From: Halanaerobiaceae bacterium
Lineage (GTDB): Bacteria; Bacillota; Halanaerobiia; Halanaerobiales; DTU029
Assembly (NCBI GenBank): GCA_012521855.1
Contig: JAAYLO010000117.1
Coordinates: 1 to 8,746, forward strand
DNA: 8,746 nt
Direction of reading: 5' to 3'
This document shows, piece after piece, positions 1 through 6,499 of this stretch (its first letter is position 1; every line of letters starts with the position of its first letter). The position numbers and the translations under genes are program-made. The notes beneath the pieces were generated by a model. It saw only the letters and a list, made by a program, of their open reading frames with translations. It did not search any database and was not told where the DNA came from.

Positions 1-28
1 GCTATATATCGCTCTTCGATATAATAGC
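1..28. repeat. Inverted repeat overlapping the left-edge promoter
   Basis: Arms GCTATATATCG (1-11) and CGATATAATAGC (17-28) are complementary apart from one bulged base, around a 5-nt centre (12-16). The repeat covers the -10 and predicted start of the promoter at 21-49, so an operator is the simplest reading. The half-site GCTATATAT also occurs in the palindrome at 4345-4362. The element may continue past the window edge. Confidence 0.45.
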
Positions 29-49
29 ATAGCAAAAAACTTACATCAA
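21..49 (-). promoter_or_regulatory. Minus-strand promoter for a gene beyond the left edge
   Basis: TTGATG (49-44) and TATTAT (26-21) are separated by 17 nt, with TGC before the -10 giving an extended element. The match is 4 of 6 and 5 of 6. The predicted start is near 14. The gene it would serve lies outside the window. The plus strand also has TATAAT (20-25), but no upstream sequence is available to judge it. Confidence 0.5.
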
Positions 50-91
50 TATTTTTTTATTTTTTCAAGTTTCTACTTTAATATTTTCAGG

Positions 92-444
92 TTATCTCCC
101 GGATTCCAATTTCTTTTCCCCTTTTAACACAATGAAGCTTATCTGGACAGGAAAACCCTCATAATCAGTTTTGTTTAAATATATCATAAAGTTCTTGCTT
201 AATATCATTATCAAGTACCTGGATTACTATAGAAATAATGAAACTATATAACTTTCCATAAACCTTTCATTATCTTCTAATTATCTATAATAATTTCTCT
301 GCTCTTTCTATGACTATAATTAAAATATATATCTGCTACATAAACTTCTATGATATATTATCCATTATCATATTTAGTGGAGTCAAAGATATAACTCCAG
401 TTATCATTCTCTACAGGGAAAAAATCATGTATCATTTTTTTCAT
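92..444 (-). pseudogene. Possible decayed small gene read in three frames
   Basis: Just past the ATPase stop, three colinear minus-strand pieces read like protein but in different frames. Piece one starts MKKMIHDFFPVENDNW (ATG 444), meets TAA at 360-358, and continues in the same frame for 26 codons (with VYVADIYFNYSHRKS) to TAG at 279-277. Piece two (266-168, 33 codons) includes VIQVLDNDIKQELYDIF and ends in TGA. Piece three (from about 169) includes DYEGFPVQISFIVLKGEK and ends in TAA at 94-92. Joined, they would make about 115 residues with mixed hydrophobic/charged composition. I do not recognise the family. There is no good ribosome site before the ATG. The alternatives are chance reading of AT-rich DNA, or a real 28-residue peptide from 444 to 358. 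This stretch (1-449) otherwise has no gene. Confidence 0.35.
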
Positions 445-449
445 ATTTT

Positions 450-1436
450 TCAATCATTACCCCTATAAATCTCTGTTATGATTTTTTCCATAGGCAGTTC
501 CTTGATAGATATATCGGTAAACTCACACATCCCTGACAATTGTTTTATGATCTTATTGATAGAATTAGAATTATTATCAAGGTTAACTTCCAGGGTATAT
601 TCATAATCTGAGCTCTTCTCTATGACCTGTACACCCTCCAGGCGGAAATCCTTCACAGGCCTGGCCAGAATCAAATGTATGATCTTTTTTGTGCCAAGAT
701 TCTGTTTGAGCCTTTGCAGTGTATCATCAAAAACCTTCCTGCCATGATTGATAATAATAATCTGTCTGGCAAGTTGTTCAACATCCTCCAGGTCATGTGT
801 GGTCAGAATGAAAGTCACTCCCTTTCTGTTCATTTCCCTGATAAATGACCTTATTGTCTGTTTTGCAATAACATCAAGACCAATTGTCGGTTCATCGAGA
901 AAAACAATTTTCGGCCTATGGAGCATGGCCATGACAAACTCACACTTCATCCGCTCACCCAGTGAGAGGACACGGGTGGGTTTCTCTATGATATCCTCTA
1001 ATTCAAAAAGATCTGTTAATTCTTCCAGAGTTTTTTTAAACTCCCTTTCCGGAATGGAATAAATTGCCTTGTTCATATGAAAACTATCTATTGGAGGTAT
1101 ATCCCATACCAGTTGTGATTTTTGCCCAAAGACTGCACCAATATAATTCACATAGGTTTTTCTATCTTTATATGGTATAAAACCCATAACGGATATTTCT
1201 CCACTGGTAGGAAAAAGGGCACCTGTCAGCATTTTTATGGTAGTAGATTTGCCGGCTCCATTCGGGCCCAGGATACCGGCAATTTCCCCCTCTTCTATCT
1301 GAAAAGATACATCCTGGACTGCATTTACAACAATGTGTTCCCGATGGAAAAAACTCTTTATTGTTTCGGAAAAACTGCTTCCCCTTTTATATGTATAATA
1401 TGTTTTGGTCAGATTATTCACCTCAATAACAGCCAA
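450..1436 (-). CDS. ABC transporter ATP-binding protein of the ABC-2 exporter
   Basis: This 328-residue cytoplasmic ATPase powers the two upstream permeases. Walker A GPNGAGKST is at 57-65, the Q-loop Gln at 105 (FGQKSQ), signature LSLGER at 157-162 (LSLGE rather than LSGGQ), Walker B IVFLDEP at 177-183 with catalytic Glu182, D-loop GLD at 186-188 and the switch His214 in TTHD. About 30 residues before the Walker A region form an N-terminal extension (KRGSSFSETIKSFFHRE) common in ATPases paired with DUF990 permeases. Residues from about 245 make the short C-terminal domain. The start is TTG at 1436, chosen because a perfect AGGAGG (1450-1445) stands 8 nt upstream and MAVIEVNNLTK is the family N-terminus. 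It follows the second permease by 4 nt, so the three genes form one operon. All catalytic residues are present. Confidence 0.95.
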   Translation of the reverse strand: MAVIEVNNLTKTYYTYKRGSSFSETIKSFFHREHIVVNAVQDVSFQIEEGEIAGILGPNGAGKSTTIKMLTGALFPTSGEISVMGFIPYKDRKTYVNYIGAVFGQKSQLVWDIPPIDSFHMNKAIYSIPEREFKKTLEELTDLFELEDIIEKPTRVLSLGERMKCEFVMAMLHRPKIVFLDEPTIGLDVIAKQTIRSFIREMNRKGVTFILTTHDLEDVEQLARQIIIINHGRKVFDDTLQRLKQNLGTKKIIHLILARPVKDFRLEGVQVIEKSSDYEYTLEVNLDNNSNSINKIIKQLSGMCEFTDISIKELPMEKIITEIYRGND

Positions 1437-1440
1437 TGGT

Positions 1441-2226
1441 CTAGCCTCCTACCCCTTCATATAAATGAACCATGTGTTTAAACAGATAGACCCCTCCCCA
1501 TGTAAAAACAATACAGGGGATTAGAGCAATATAGGCAAGATGATTTACTTTTCCCAGTAAAGCTGCTGCCGGAAAGAAACCTATCATGGCGACAGGAATG
1601 ATAAAAGAAGTAAAAGTTGAAATTGATTTATGAAATATATCCTGCGGATATCTCCCAAAATATTTGATACTTTCAAAAATCTCAGGTATTCTGGAATTTC
1701 CGACCCATTTAAATGCAGTAGCAGCCATAATCAGTGATATTCCCATCATTACAAATATACCTGATAGAAAGAGAACAATGAACTGCAATACCATCCAGAT
1801 TGTGACCTGACCGAGTTGGGAAAGTGCAATAGCGAACATTACTGCCCCGCCAACAACCAGACCTGAACCGCTGAAATCAACAGTTGAAGCAATCAAATAG
1901 AAAAGGCAGTCCACCGGTTTTATCAGGATAATCTCCAGGCTCCCGTCAATGATATGGCCCATCGTCGCCCAGAGCACTCCATCAAAAAGAATCCTTGATA
2001 TTCCTGTTGCCATTGTAAATATCGATTGAATCAATAAAACCTCATATAGTGACCAGCCGGGGAATTCTGCCCCGGAACCATAAATCAAAAGTGTAACCAG
2101 TGGGAAAAGAATATTACTTACAAGAGTAATGAAACTGTCCAGAAGAAAATTTAACCTGTATGAAAGTGCAGCTGCTATAGAGATCTTGATACACTCTATA
2201 TAAATCCTGATATATTTCTTCAGCAT
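1441..2226 (-). CDS. ABC-2 family permease (DUF990/ABC2_membrane_6-like), subunit 2
   Basis: This 261-residue membrane protein is the second permease subunit, about equal in length to the first but clearly different in sequence, so a heterodimeric pore is likely. Hydrophobic segments lie at about 30-50, 62-80, 108-136, 142-171, 203-226 and 230-250. The cytoplasmic stretch GSLEIILIKPVDCLFYLI (95-112) corresponds to the G...L..P motif in subunit 1, and GRYPQDIF (191-198) followed by FIIPVAMIGFFPAAALLG (208-225) is typical of the family. A strong GGAGG lies 6 nt before the ATG. It starts 18 nt after subunit 1 and ends with TAG 4 nt before the ATPase start. That TAG is clearly used as a real stop, which matters for judging the amber codon in the hydrolase. 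Confidence 0.87.
   Translation of the reverse strand: MLKKYIRIYIECIKISIAAALSYRLNFLLDSFITLVSNILFPLVTLLIYGSGAEFPGWSLYEVLLIQSIFTMATGISRILFDGVLWATMGHIIDGSLEIILIKPVDCLFYLIASTVDFSGSGLVVGGAVMFAIALSQLGQVTIWMVLQFIVLFLSGIFVMMGISLIMAATAFKWVGNSRIPEIFESIKYFGRYPQDIFHKSISTFTSFIIPVAMIGFFPAAALLGKVNHLAYIALIPCIVFTWGGVYLFKHMVHLYEGVGG
1445..1450 (-). promoter_or_regulatory. Ribosome binding site fixing the TTG start of the ATPase
   Basis: A perfect AGGAGG on the minus strand lies 8 nt upstream of TTG at 1436 and inside the last codons of the second permease. No ATG occurs near this position in frame, so the site decides the non-ATG start. Confidence 0.8.
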
Positions 2227-2244
2227 CTGACTCCTCCCATCGAT

Positions 2245-3063
2245 TCATGCCCCCACTCCGGTAAACCTTTTCATAGACATCCGGTACACAAGTTCACTGA
2301 ACAGGGCTATTGTAAGAACAGCGATAGCCTGCATACCTACAATCTCAGGGATTGACATGGTAATACCGGCAAGATTGTACTTGCCTATATACACCATGAT
2401 AGGAACATATGTCACATACTGGAATGGTAAAAATAATAAAAGCCTTTGTAAAACCTTGGGAAAAAACACAAGGGGAATCAATGCCCCTGAAAAAATACCC
2501 TGTAAAAGAAGATATACCCGGCGTACCCCGTTGGCCTGTACAAGCCAGAAAGCCGTCATTCCAATAGTATAATTCAGATACAGGTTCATCAAAAATGCAA
2601 GGAAGATTGATATTATTGCCCAGGCAGAGTATGCAGGCCTCATATTTATCTTAAATAAAAATGTAAAAATAAAAAGACAGGGTAAAAATTCAAAAAACAA
2701 ACCCAGCACTCTGTGCCCGATTTTCTGTGATAATGCAAAAAAGCGGTGATGAATCGGGCGCAGTGCAAAGGTGAGAAATCTACCGGTCCGGACAAGCATC
2801 TGAAGATTCCAGTCTGCAAAATCCATTGTAAGATAACCGATCAGTGTAGAAACTCCAAAATAGCTGAGCATCTGGGAAAGCTCCATTCCATTCAGTGTAG
2901 TATTTCCAGAATAAACAGCCGTCCAGATAAAATACTGTACAATAAAATAAACAGGCCCTACAAAAATCGATACCATGGCATGTGTCCGATATGCGCTCCA
3001 TTCCTTGTATGTAACCAGGGCTACGGCCTTTATTACCCTGAGTTTATTCAGCAAAAAATTCAT
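2245..3063 (-). CDS. ABC-2 family permease (DUF990/ABC2_membrane_6-like), subunit 1
   Basis: This 272-residue integral membrane protein should pair with the next gene to form the channel of an ABC exporter. Six hydrophobic segments are visible, at about 30-51, 64-80, 118-138, 147-175, 185-202 and 240-260. Family-like features include GRFLTFALRPIHHRF (94-108) in the first cytoplasmic region and GALIPLVFFPKVL (193-205) with LPFQYVTYVPIMVYIG (212-227). The ATG directly follows the hydrolase TAA without a gap; AGGG lies 9 nt upstream inside the hydrolase gene, so translation is probably coupled to the hydrolase. A premature amber there could reduce its expression. No solute-binding protein gene is present, which fits export. 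Substrate is unknown; relatives include proposed drug or viologen exporters, but that does not fix this one's cargo. Confidence 0.85.
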   Translation of the reverse strand: MNFLLNKLRVIKAVALVTYKEWSAYRTHAMVSIFVGPVYFIVQYFIWTAVYSGNTTLNGMELSQMLSYFGVSTLIGYLTMDFADWNLQMLVRTGRFLTFALRPIHHRFFALSQKIGHRVLGLFFEFLPCLFIFTFLFKINMRPAYSAWAIISIFLAFLMNLYLNYTIGMTAFWLVQANGVRRVYLLLQGIFSGALIPLVFFPKVLQRLLLFLPFQYVTYVPIMVYIGKYNLAGITMSIPEIVGMQAIAVLTIALFSELVYRMSMKRFTGVGA

Positions 3064-4215
3064 TTACTTCAGCCCTGACCACATGATTGCTGATGCATTA
3101 AATAAGCCATGGGCATGCCAGGCATTATTTTTAAAGGGAACAAACCATGTGGCCACCATCTTTTCATAAGGATCTACAATCAGACAACATGCCCCTGCCC
3201 CTTCATGAAAATATGTACCATAGGTATAGAAAGTCGATTCATTGTATCTCATATCAGGGCCTAGACCATATAAACGCGGTACACCTCCGGCATTCCAGCA
3301 ATAATCCTTTATATCACCTTTCAGATAAAATGAGGTCATCTTTTCAACTGCTTTTCTGCCCAGGATACGATTTCCTTCATATGTGCCGTTATTTAAGAGC
3401 ATTGTGCCGAATTTGTTCAGATCAAGTGCCGTAGAGAACATCCCCCCTCCTGTTGAGGGAATTCTGTCCCAGATGCTTTCTCCTTCTTTATCTTCAAGAA
3501 GAGCCTGAATTCTTCTTTCCACGCGCTCATTGGGTATATTCATCCTGAGAACCTGTTCTCTATCAGGCGTAAAGAAGGTATCCTTCATACCACATGGTTT
3601 AACAATATTTTCAATAATATAATCATGGGCAAACACCCCGCTGACCCTGGATATAATTTCACCAAGGATTACATATCCAAAACTACAGTAAGCCCATTCT
3701 TCTCCAGGTTCCTTACGCATGCCGGCAGACAGGGCTGCCTCAATCCAGTTTGTGCTTCTGGCAGTCTCTATAAAATACCATGGTGATTTGAAGTATTTAT
3801 TTTCAAAACAGCCCTCATCAGGAACCAGGCCTGAGGTATGTGTCTAAAGGTGGGCGATGGTTATCCTGTTGAAAGGTACTTCCTTAAACTCATCAATAAA
3901 TTCACCTACGGCCTGATCAAGACGGAGCATCCCGTCCTCTGCCAGTTTAAAGAGAGCAACAGCACAGAACAATTTTGTAATTGATGCAATCCACTGTATT
4001 GTATCAGGCTGAAGTAAGCGGTCATCATCATCTCTATAGGAAAGTTTCCCCATAGCTGCATTTGCGAATACCTTACCCTCTCTGGATAGACAATAGTTTG
4101 CAGACAGAATCTCATCAGCATCAATCATCTTCTGGAAGTGTTTATTCAGTACTTCCAGCCTTTCCTCATCATACCCTGCATCAGCAGGCAAACAGTCAGT
4201 TCTGGAGTAGATCAT
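3064..4215 (-). pseudogene. Beta-lactamase-fold serine hydrolase interrupted by one in-frame TAG
   Basis: The frame spans 383 amino-acid positions, the usual length for class C beta-lactamase-like serine hydrolases (PF00144), and is broken only by TAG at 3846-3844 (position 124). Both sides are family sequence: SITK at 78-81 gives the nucleophile Ser78 and Lys81; the stop lies in ITIAHL-stop-THTSGL, where relatives have Leu. After it 41 codons remain in frame before the next ATG (3720), which has no ribosome site. Then come YCSFGY (Tyr176, the second catalytic motif, with Ser where Asn is usual), STGGGMFSTALDL (254-266) and FHEGAGA (His337), the third motif. No signal peptide or membrane segment is visible, so it should be cytoplasmic. 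GAAAGGGG ends 8 nt before the ATG at 4215. The stop codon TAA abuts the permease ATG. A sequence error, a fresh null allele or amber recoding are all possible; the natural substrate cannot be told. Confidence 0.85.
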
Positions 4216-4245
4216 GTACCCCGCCCCTTTCTTATAATATATTGT

Positions 4246-4274
4246 TCCATAATGTAATTGCAGACCCCTGTCAA
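4246..4274 (-). promoter_or_regulatory. Possible second, closer promoter
   Basis: The minus strand has a perfect TTGACA (4274-4269), then 17 nt, then TATGGA (4251-4246), which matches the -10 consensus at only three positions. It would give a leader of about 25-30 nt before the hydrolase ATG. The weak -10 makes it either an activator-dependent promoter or chance. Confidence 0.25.
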
Positions 4275-4324
4275 TGAAAACTAAATCAATTGTTGTTAAT
4301 TACTGGAAACAGCGGCGATGAAAA

Positions 4325-4385
4325 ATACCATGTATGACCACAATTGCTATATATATATAGCAGATTATACCATGTTATGGCACAA
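4325..4385. repeat. Two 19-nt imperfect direct repeats, 42 bp apart
   Basis: Copy one (4325-4343) and copy two (4367-4385) share 14 of 19 bases without gaps, including ATACCATGT at one end and CACAA at the other. Start-to-start distance is 42 bp, about four helical turns, which would place both on the same DNA face. The palindrome at 4345-4362 sits between them. Copy two overlaps the -10 and spacer of the promoter; copy one lies just downstream of the predicted start. A paired activator or repressor site is an inference. Confidence 0.45.
4345..4362. promoter_or_regulatory. Perfect 18-bp palindrome over the predicted start site
   Basis: TGCTATATATATATAGCA is perfectly self-complementary. It begins two bases downstream of the TATAAT at 4369-4364 and covers the predicted transcription start, a common repressor position. 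Its core is an AT alternation capped by GC pairs, so part of the symmetry is automatic. The flanking TGC/GCA caps are not. No regulator gene is in the window. Confidence 0.45.
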
Positions 4386-4392
4386 ATATTAA
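4364..4392 (-). promoter_or_regulatory. Extended -10 promoter for the hydrolase/ABC operon
   Basis: On the minus strand a TTAATA -35 (4392-4387, 4 of 6 consensus) is followed by a 17-nt spacer and a perfect TATAAT -10 (4369-4364), with TGG directly before it (extended -10). The predicted start near 4357 falls inside the palindrome at 4345-4362. The leader to the hydrolase ATG would be about 140 nt. This is the best sigma-A-type promoter in the gap. Start-site position is an inference from spacing. Confidence 0.6.
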
Positions 4393-4445
4393 TTATTTTT
4401 ATATAATTGATAAATTTTTTTACTGTGTCAATATCCAGACCTTGA

Positions 4446-4473
4446 ATAAATAAAAATTAAACGATAGTTTAAT
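4446..4473 (-). terminator. Weak AT-rich terminator after comM
   Basis: Seventeen nt past the comM stop, the minus strand has the perfect 7-bp arms ATTAAAC and GTTTAAT around a 4-nt loop, followed by TTTTATTT. The arms contain only one G-C pair each way, so the hairpin is weak. The position and T-rich tail suit an intrinsic terminator separating comM from the hydrolase operon. It is the only terminator-like element in this gap. Confidence 0.45.
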
Positions 4474-4489
4474 AGCAAAACTATATAAT

Positions 4490-6022
4490 TTAAAAATCCA
4501 TTCTCCTGTCCAGGCTCCGGTACTGGATTGCCTCTGCAATATGGTCTGTTTTTATCTCTTCACTCTCATCCAGATCAGCAATTGTCCTGGCCAGTTTCAA
4601 TATCCGGTCATAGGCCCGGGCACTTAGACCCAGTCTTTCTATAGCAGTTTTCAATAAATTCAAGCCTTCAGAATTTACCCGGCAATACTTCTGTAAAGCT
4701 TTACCGCTTAAAGCAGAATTAAAACTAAATGGCTCATCCTTATAACGTTCCATCTGGATATTATGTGCTTCCATAACCTTTTCTCTCATTTCAGCCGATG
4801 ACATCCCTTTTCCCGTCTTCCCTGTCAATTCATCGACAGATATTGCCGGTACCTCTATCTGTATATCAATCCTGTCCAGTAACGGGCCGGAAACTTTGGC
4901 CCTGTATTTATTTATCTGGGGTCCGGTACAGGTACATTCATGCCTGTCATCTCCGTAATAGCCGCAGGGGCAGGGATTCATGGCAGCTATGAGCATGAAA
5001 CGGGCTGGAAAAACCGCACTCATGGTAGAACGCACTATAGTAATTTCACCCTCTTCCATGGGCTGGCGGAGCATTTCCAGCACATTCCGCTGGAACTCAG
5101 GCAATTCGTCGAGAAATAATGTTCCATAATGAGCCAGGCTGATTTCACCCGGTTCCGGTATTTGCCCGCCGCCCACCAGGCCGGAAGTTGATATACTGTG
5201 ATGGGGTGAGCGGAAGGGCCTTTCCTTCATCAGCCCCTGGCCTGGTTTCAAAAGTCCCATAATACTATATATCCTGGTCAGTTCAAGGGCTTCTTCCTCA
5301 GTAAGGTGAGGCAGTATTGTACGCATTCTCTTTGCCAGCATTGTTTTACCGGAACCTGGAGGGCCGACCATGAGCAGATTATGACTGCCGGCGGCAGCGA
5401 TTACCATTGCCCTTTTTGCTTCTTCCTGTCCCTTTACATCTGAAAAGTCAATACTATACTGCTTCTTTCTGGAAATAACCACTGATGTTTCAGTTTTTAC
5501 ATCACCTGTTCTCTTCCCTTCATTGAAAAAACCAATCAGGTCTGTCAGTTTTCGAACAGGTATTACCTCAATATCATCTATGAGAGAGGCTTCCCGGTAA
5601 TTATCCACCGGCACAATAATTCCCTTAAGCCCCTTTTCCCGGGCTTTTATGGCCATTGGCAGGACACCTTTTATCTTACGTATATCACCGGTTAAGGATA
5701 ATTCCCCTGCAAACAAATAATTGTCAATTTTGCCGGCAAACAGGGAGCAGGCATCCAGAATGCCTGCTGCAATGGCCAGATCAAAATGCGGCCCGATCTT
5801 TTTTATATCCCCGGGGGCAAGATTAATGGTAATCCTCTGTATTGGAAAATCAAAACCTGAATTTTTTATGGCTGCCCTGACCCTTTCTCTGGATTCACGT
5901 ACAGCTGCATCAGGTAAACCCACTATATCAAAGGACGGAAGCCCTCTGGCCAGGTCAACCTCCACCTCGACGATCATACTGTCAATTCCTATAATGGCAG
6001 CACTTTTTACCCTTGATAACAT
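4490..6022 (-). CDS. comM: ComM/YifB, Mg-chelatase-like AAA+ ATPase
   Basis: This full-length 510-residue member of the ComM/YifB family acts in the cytoplasm. Studied ComM proteins are hexameric helicases that promote branch migration when transforming DNA is integrated. The N-terminal ChlI-like domain (about 1-165, ribosomal S5/Lon-type fold) contains GLPDAAVRESRERVRAA (35-51). The AAA+ core has Walker A GPPGSGKT (220-227), RPFRSPHHSIS (268-278), Walker B TLFLDE (301-306) and VSGPLLDRID (377-386) with the likely arginine finger Arg384. Four cysteines at 351, 353, 363 and 365 sit in the family's conserved NPCPCG region. The C-terminal Mg_chelatase_C domain ends in YRSLDR. The ATG at 6022 is supported by AGGTGG six nt upstream. 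The 123 nt before it hold only A-rich sequence and a small imperfect hairpin (about 6127-6142), with no clear terminator, so read-through from yraN is plausible. Confidence 0.96.
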   Translation of the reverse strand: MLSRVKSAAIIGIDSMIVEVEVDLARGLPSFDIVGLPDAAVRESRERVRAAIKNSGFDFPIQRITINLAPGDIKKIGPHFDLAIAAGILDACSLFAGKIDNYLFAGELSLTGDIRKIKGVLPMAIKAREKGLKGIIVPVDNYREASLIDDIEVIPVRKLTDLIGFFNEGKRTGDVKTETSVVISRKKQYSIDFSDVKGQEEAKRAMVIAAAGSHNLLMVGPPGSGKTMLAKRMRTILPHLTEEEALELTRIYSIMGLLKPGQGLMKERPFRSPHHSISTSGLVGGGQIPEPGEISLAHYGTLFLDELPEFQRNVLEMLRQPMEEGEITIVRSTMSAVFPARFMLIAAMNPCPCGYYGDDRHECTCTGPQINKYRAKVSGPLLDRIDIQIEVPAISVDELTGKTGKGMSSAEMREKVMEAHNIQMERYKDEPFSFNSALSGKALQKYCRVNSEGLNLLKTAIERLGLSARAYDRILKLARTIADLDESEEIKTDHIAEAIQYRSLDRRMDF

Positions 6023-6145
6023 TTCAAACCACCTGTTTCTATATTAACATTGTTGCAAATTTTTCCTTTTGTTTTTCTATATTCTTTCTTTCGGTTTCTA
6101 TTCCTTGTAATAAGATGTATTTTGGGTAAAAAGTACCAATTGTAT

Positions 6146-6499
6146 TTAAAAGGCATTTTCTATATGCTCCAGTTCAGTCCTGCCGCCTTTCATCTGTATA
6201 CAGATAACATCAAACCTTATCTTTTTATCAGAAAAAATTTTCCGGCAGGCCAGGTAATGCAAAGCAGTCTTCCTTATCTTTTCCTGTTTCCTGAAATCCA
6301 CAGCAAAATGAGGAGGACCATATTTCAGGCTCCTCCTCATTTTAACTTCAACAAAGACAATATAGTCCCGGTAAAGAGCAATTATATCAATCTCCCCACG
6401 GGCATATCTATAATTACGCTCCAATATCTCATAGCCTTTTGTTTTCAAATATTCAGCTGCCTTATCTTCACCATCATTCCCCAGTGTCTTTCTGTTCAT
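6146..6499 (-). CDS. yraN: YraN / UPF0102 nuclease-fold protein
   Basis: This 117-residue protein has the usual UPF0102 length and layout. The N-terminus has GNDGEDKAAEYL (7-18), then NYRYARGEIDIIA (29-41) and IVFVEVKMRR (47-56). Glu36, Asp38, Glu51 and Lys53 form the acidic D/E...E-x-K pattern of the restriction-endonuclease-like fold. The family is thought to act on DNA, but its reaction is not settled. The ATG at 6499 puts the family's N-terminal motif at residue 7 and lies inside the end of the Lon-like gene (26-nt overlap). A GAGG about 12 nt upstream is the only ribosome-site candidate, so translation probably depends on the upstream gene. comM follows after 123 nt, a neighbourhood common for yraN in bacteria. 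The gene is intact. Confidence 0.93.
   Translation of the reverse strand: MNRKTLGNDGEDKAAEYLKTKGYEILERNYRYARGEIDIIALYRDYIVFVEVKMRRSLKYGPPHFAVDFRKQEKIRKTALHYLACRKIFSDKKIRFDVICIQMKGGRTELEHIENAF

Noticed and set aside
391..404. ATAACTCCAGTTAT inverted repeat as a terminator after the ATPase
   Set aside because: The arms are 6 bp with only a 2-nt centre, and no T-run follows on the minus strand.
3064..3720. Independent 218-codon gene starting at ATG 3720
   Set aside because: The 41 codons before it are in the same frame and are clearly serine hydrolase sequence (THTSGL and onward). No ribosome site precedes the ATG, so it is the 3' part of the interrupted gene.
6127..6142. Small hairpin after yraN as a terminator
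   Set aside because: Imperfect short stem (TTGGTA/TACCCAA) followed by A-rich, not T-rich, sequence on the transcribed strand.
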